From contig NZ_MIKB01000019.1 of the NCBI RefSeq assembly GCF_001730365.1, forward strand, positions 51,051 to 115,050: a stretch of DNA of 64,000 nucleotides. Direction: 5' to 3'. Position numbers and translations under genes: made by a program. Source of the stretch: Enterococcus quebecensis. Its GTDB lineage: Bacteria > Bacillota > Bacilli > Lactobacillales > Enterococcaceae. Below are positions 63,936 through 64,000 of this stretch, piece by piece. The notes beneath the pieces were generated by a model. It searched no databases. It was not told where the DNA came from and saw nothing but the letters and a program-made list of their open reading frames with translations. Within the stretch, counting starts at the first letter, position 1; each line of letters begins with the position of its first letter.

Positions 63936-64000
63936 ATATCTTGTCGCAAGGCACTGATGAAAATCACCAAACGACAAAAATAGAATAACATTTCGAGTTT

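Overview
The window is AT-rich chromosomal DNA of a low-GC Gram-positive coccus, almost certainly an Enterococcus of the E. faecalis type. The basis is gene content and order: rpoY-rnjA, an efrA/efrB-type heterodimeric ABC exporter, mltG-greA, liaF-liaS-liaR, nrdH-nrdI-nrdE-nrdF and a Cps-type polysaccharide locus. Strong AGGAGG ribosome sites, frequent TTG/GTG starts and dense bidirectional hairpin-plus-T terminators fit the same group. The species cannot be fixed from the sequence alone.

Layout. 0.2-3.4 kb: folC, a HAD phosphatase, radC and a cold-shock gene. 3.6-7.1 kb: a small conserved protein, a universal stress protein, rpoY-rnjA behind a structured leader, and a DUF454 membrane protein. 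7.3-11.8 kb: efrA-efrB, a gamma-carbonic-anhydrase-like protein and a HesB-fold protein. 11.8-15.2 kb: flavin reductase and ring-cleaving-dioxygenase-like genes (minus strand), an SPFH protein and a second HAD phosphatase. 15.5-20.5 kb: the envelope block mltG, greA, liaF, liaS, liaR; a 121-bp-period tandem duplication carrying two terminator-like hairpins lies between liaS and liaR. 20.7-29.7 kb: ktrA-like, YneR-like, an Mga-like regulator, a GtrB-like glycosyltransferase, a 2-hydroxyacid dehydrogenase, ispG, a DUF1189 protein, sodA and dapF.

29.8-42.3 kb is a capsule/exopolysaccharide locus. It has a coiled-coil membrane protein, the phosphoregulatory trio CpsC/CpsD/CpsB, an initiating sugar-phosphate transferase, an Alg14/Alg13-like two-part glycosyltransferase, GT8 and GT4 enzymes, an acetyltransferase, Wzy and Wzx. 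A wrecked acyltransferase-3 gene and an LCP attachment protein close it. The assembly genes are more AT-rich than their neighbours, as expected for exchanged serotype cassettes. 42.4-49.5 kb: nagB, a MgtC family gene, an AI-2E family exporter and the class Ib ribonucleotide reductase operon with a probable NrdR box pair.

50.1-56.8 kb is a small integrated element in the 3' end of a tRNA-Lys(CTT) gene, bounded by exact 37-bp repeats. It carries an XRE regulator with a 402-residue protein that looks PIN-like, a divergent 95-residue gene, a broken tyrosine integrase, an HUH-like Rep protein, a strongly structured candidate origin, a 5'-truncated XRE gene and a 470-residue protein with a PD-(D/E)XK-like C-terminus. 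The cargo is the best candidate here for an undescribed (possibly anti-phage) system. tRNA-proximal terminators at the two ends are divergent copies with compensatory stem changes.

57.0-58.2 kb holds a decayed DUF1796 gene and a likely free-standing structured RNA of about 260 nt with its own promoter and terminator. 58.2-63.8 kb returns to housekeeping genes: pgpA-like, DUF1450, ferredoxin-NADP reductase, cyclophilin, a MalY/PatB aminotransferase, an S1-domain protein, a small unknown and a GNAT acetyltransferase. The right edge carries a strong promoter in a setting typical of an rRNA operon leader.
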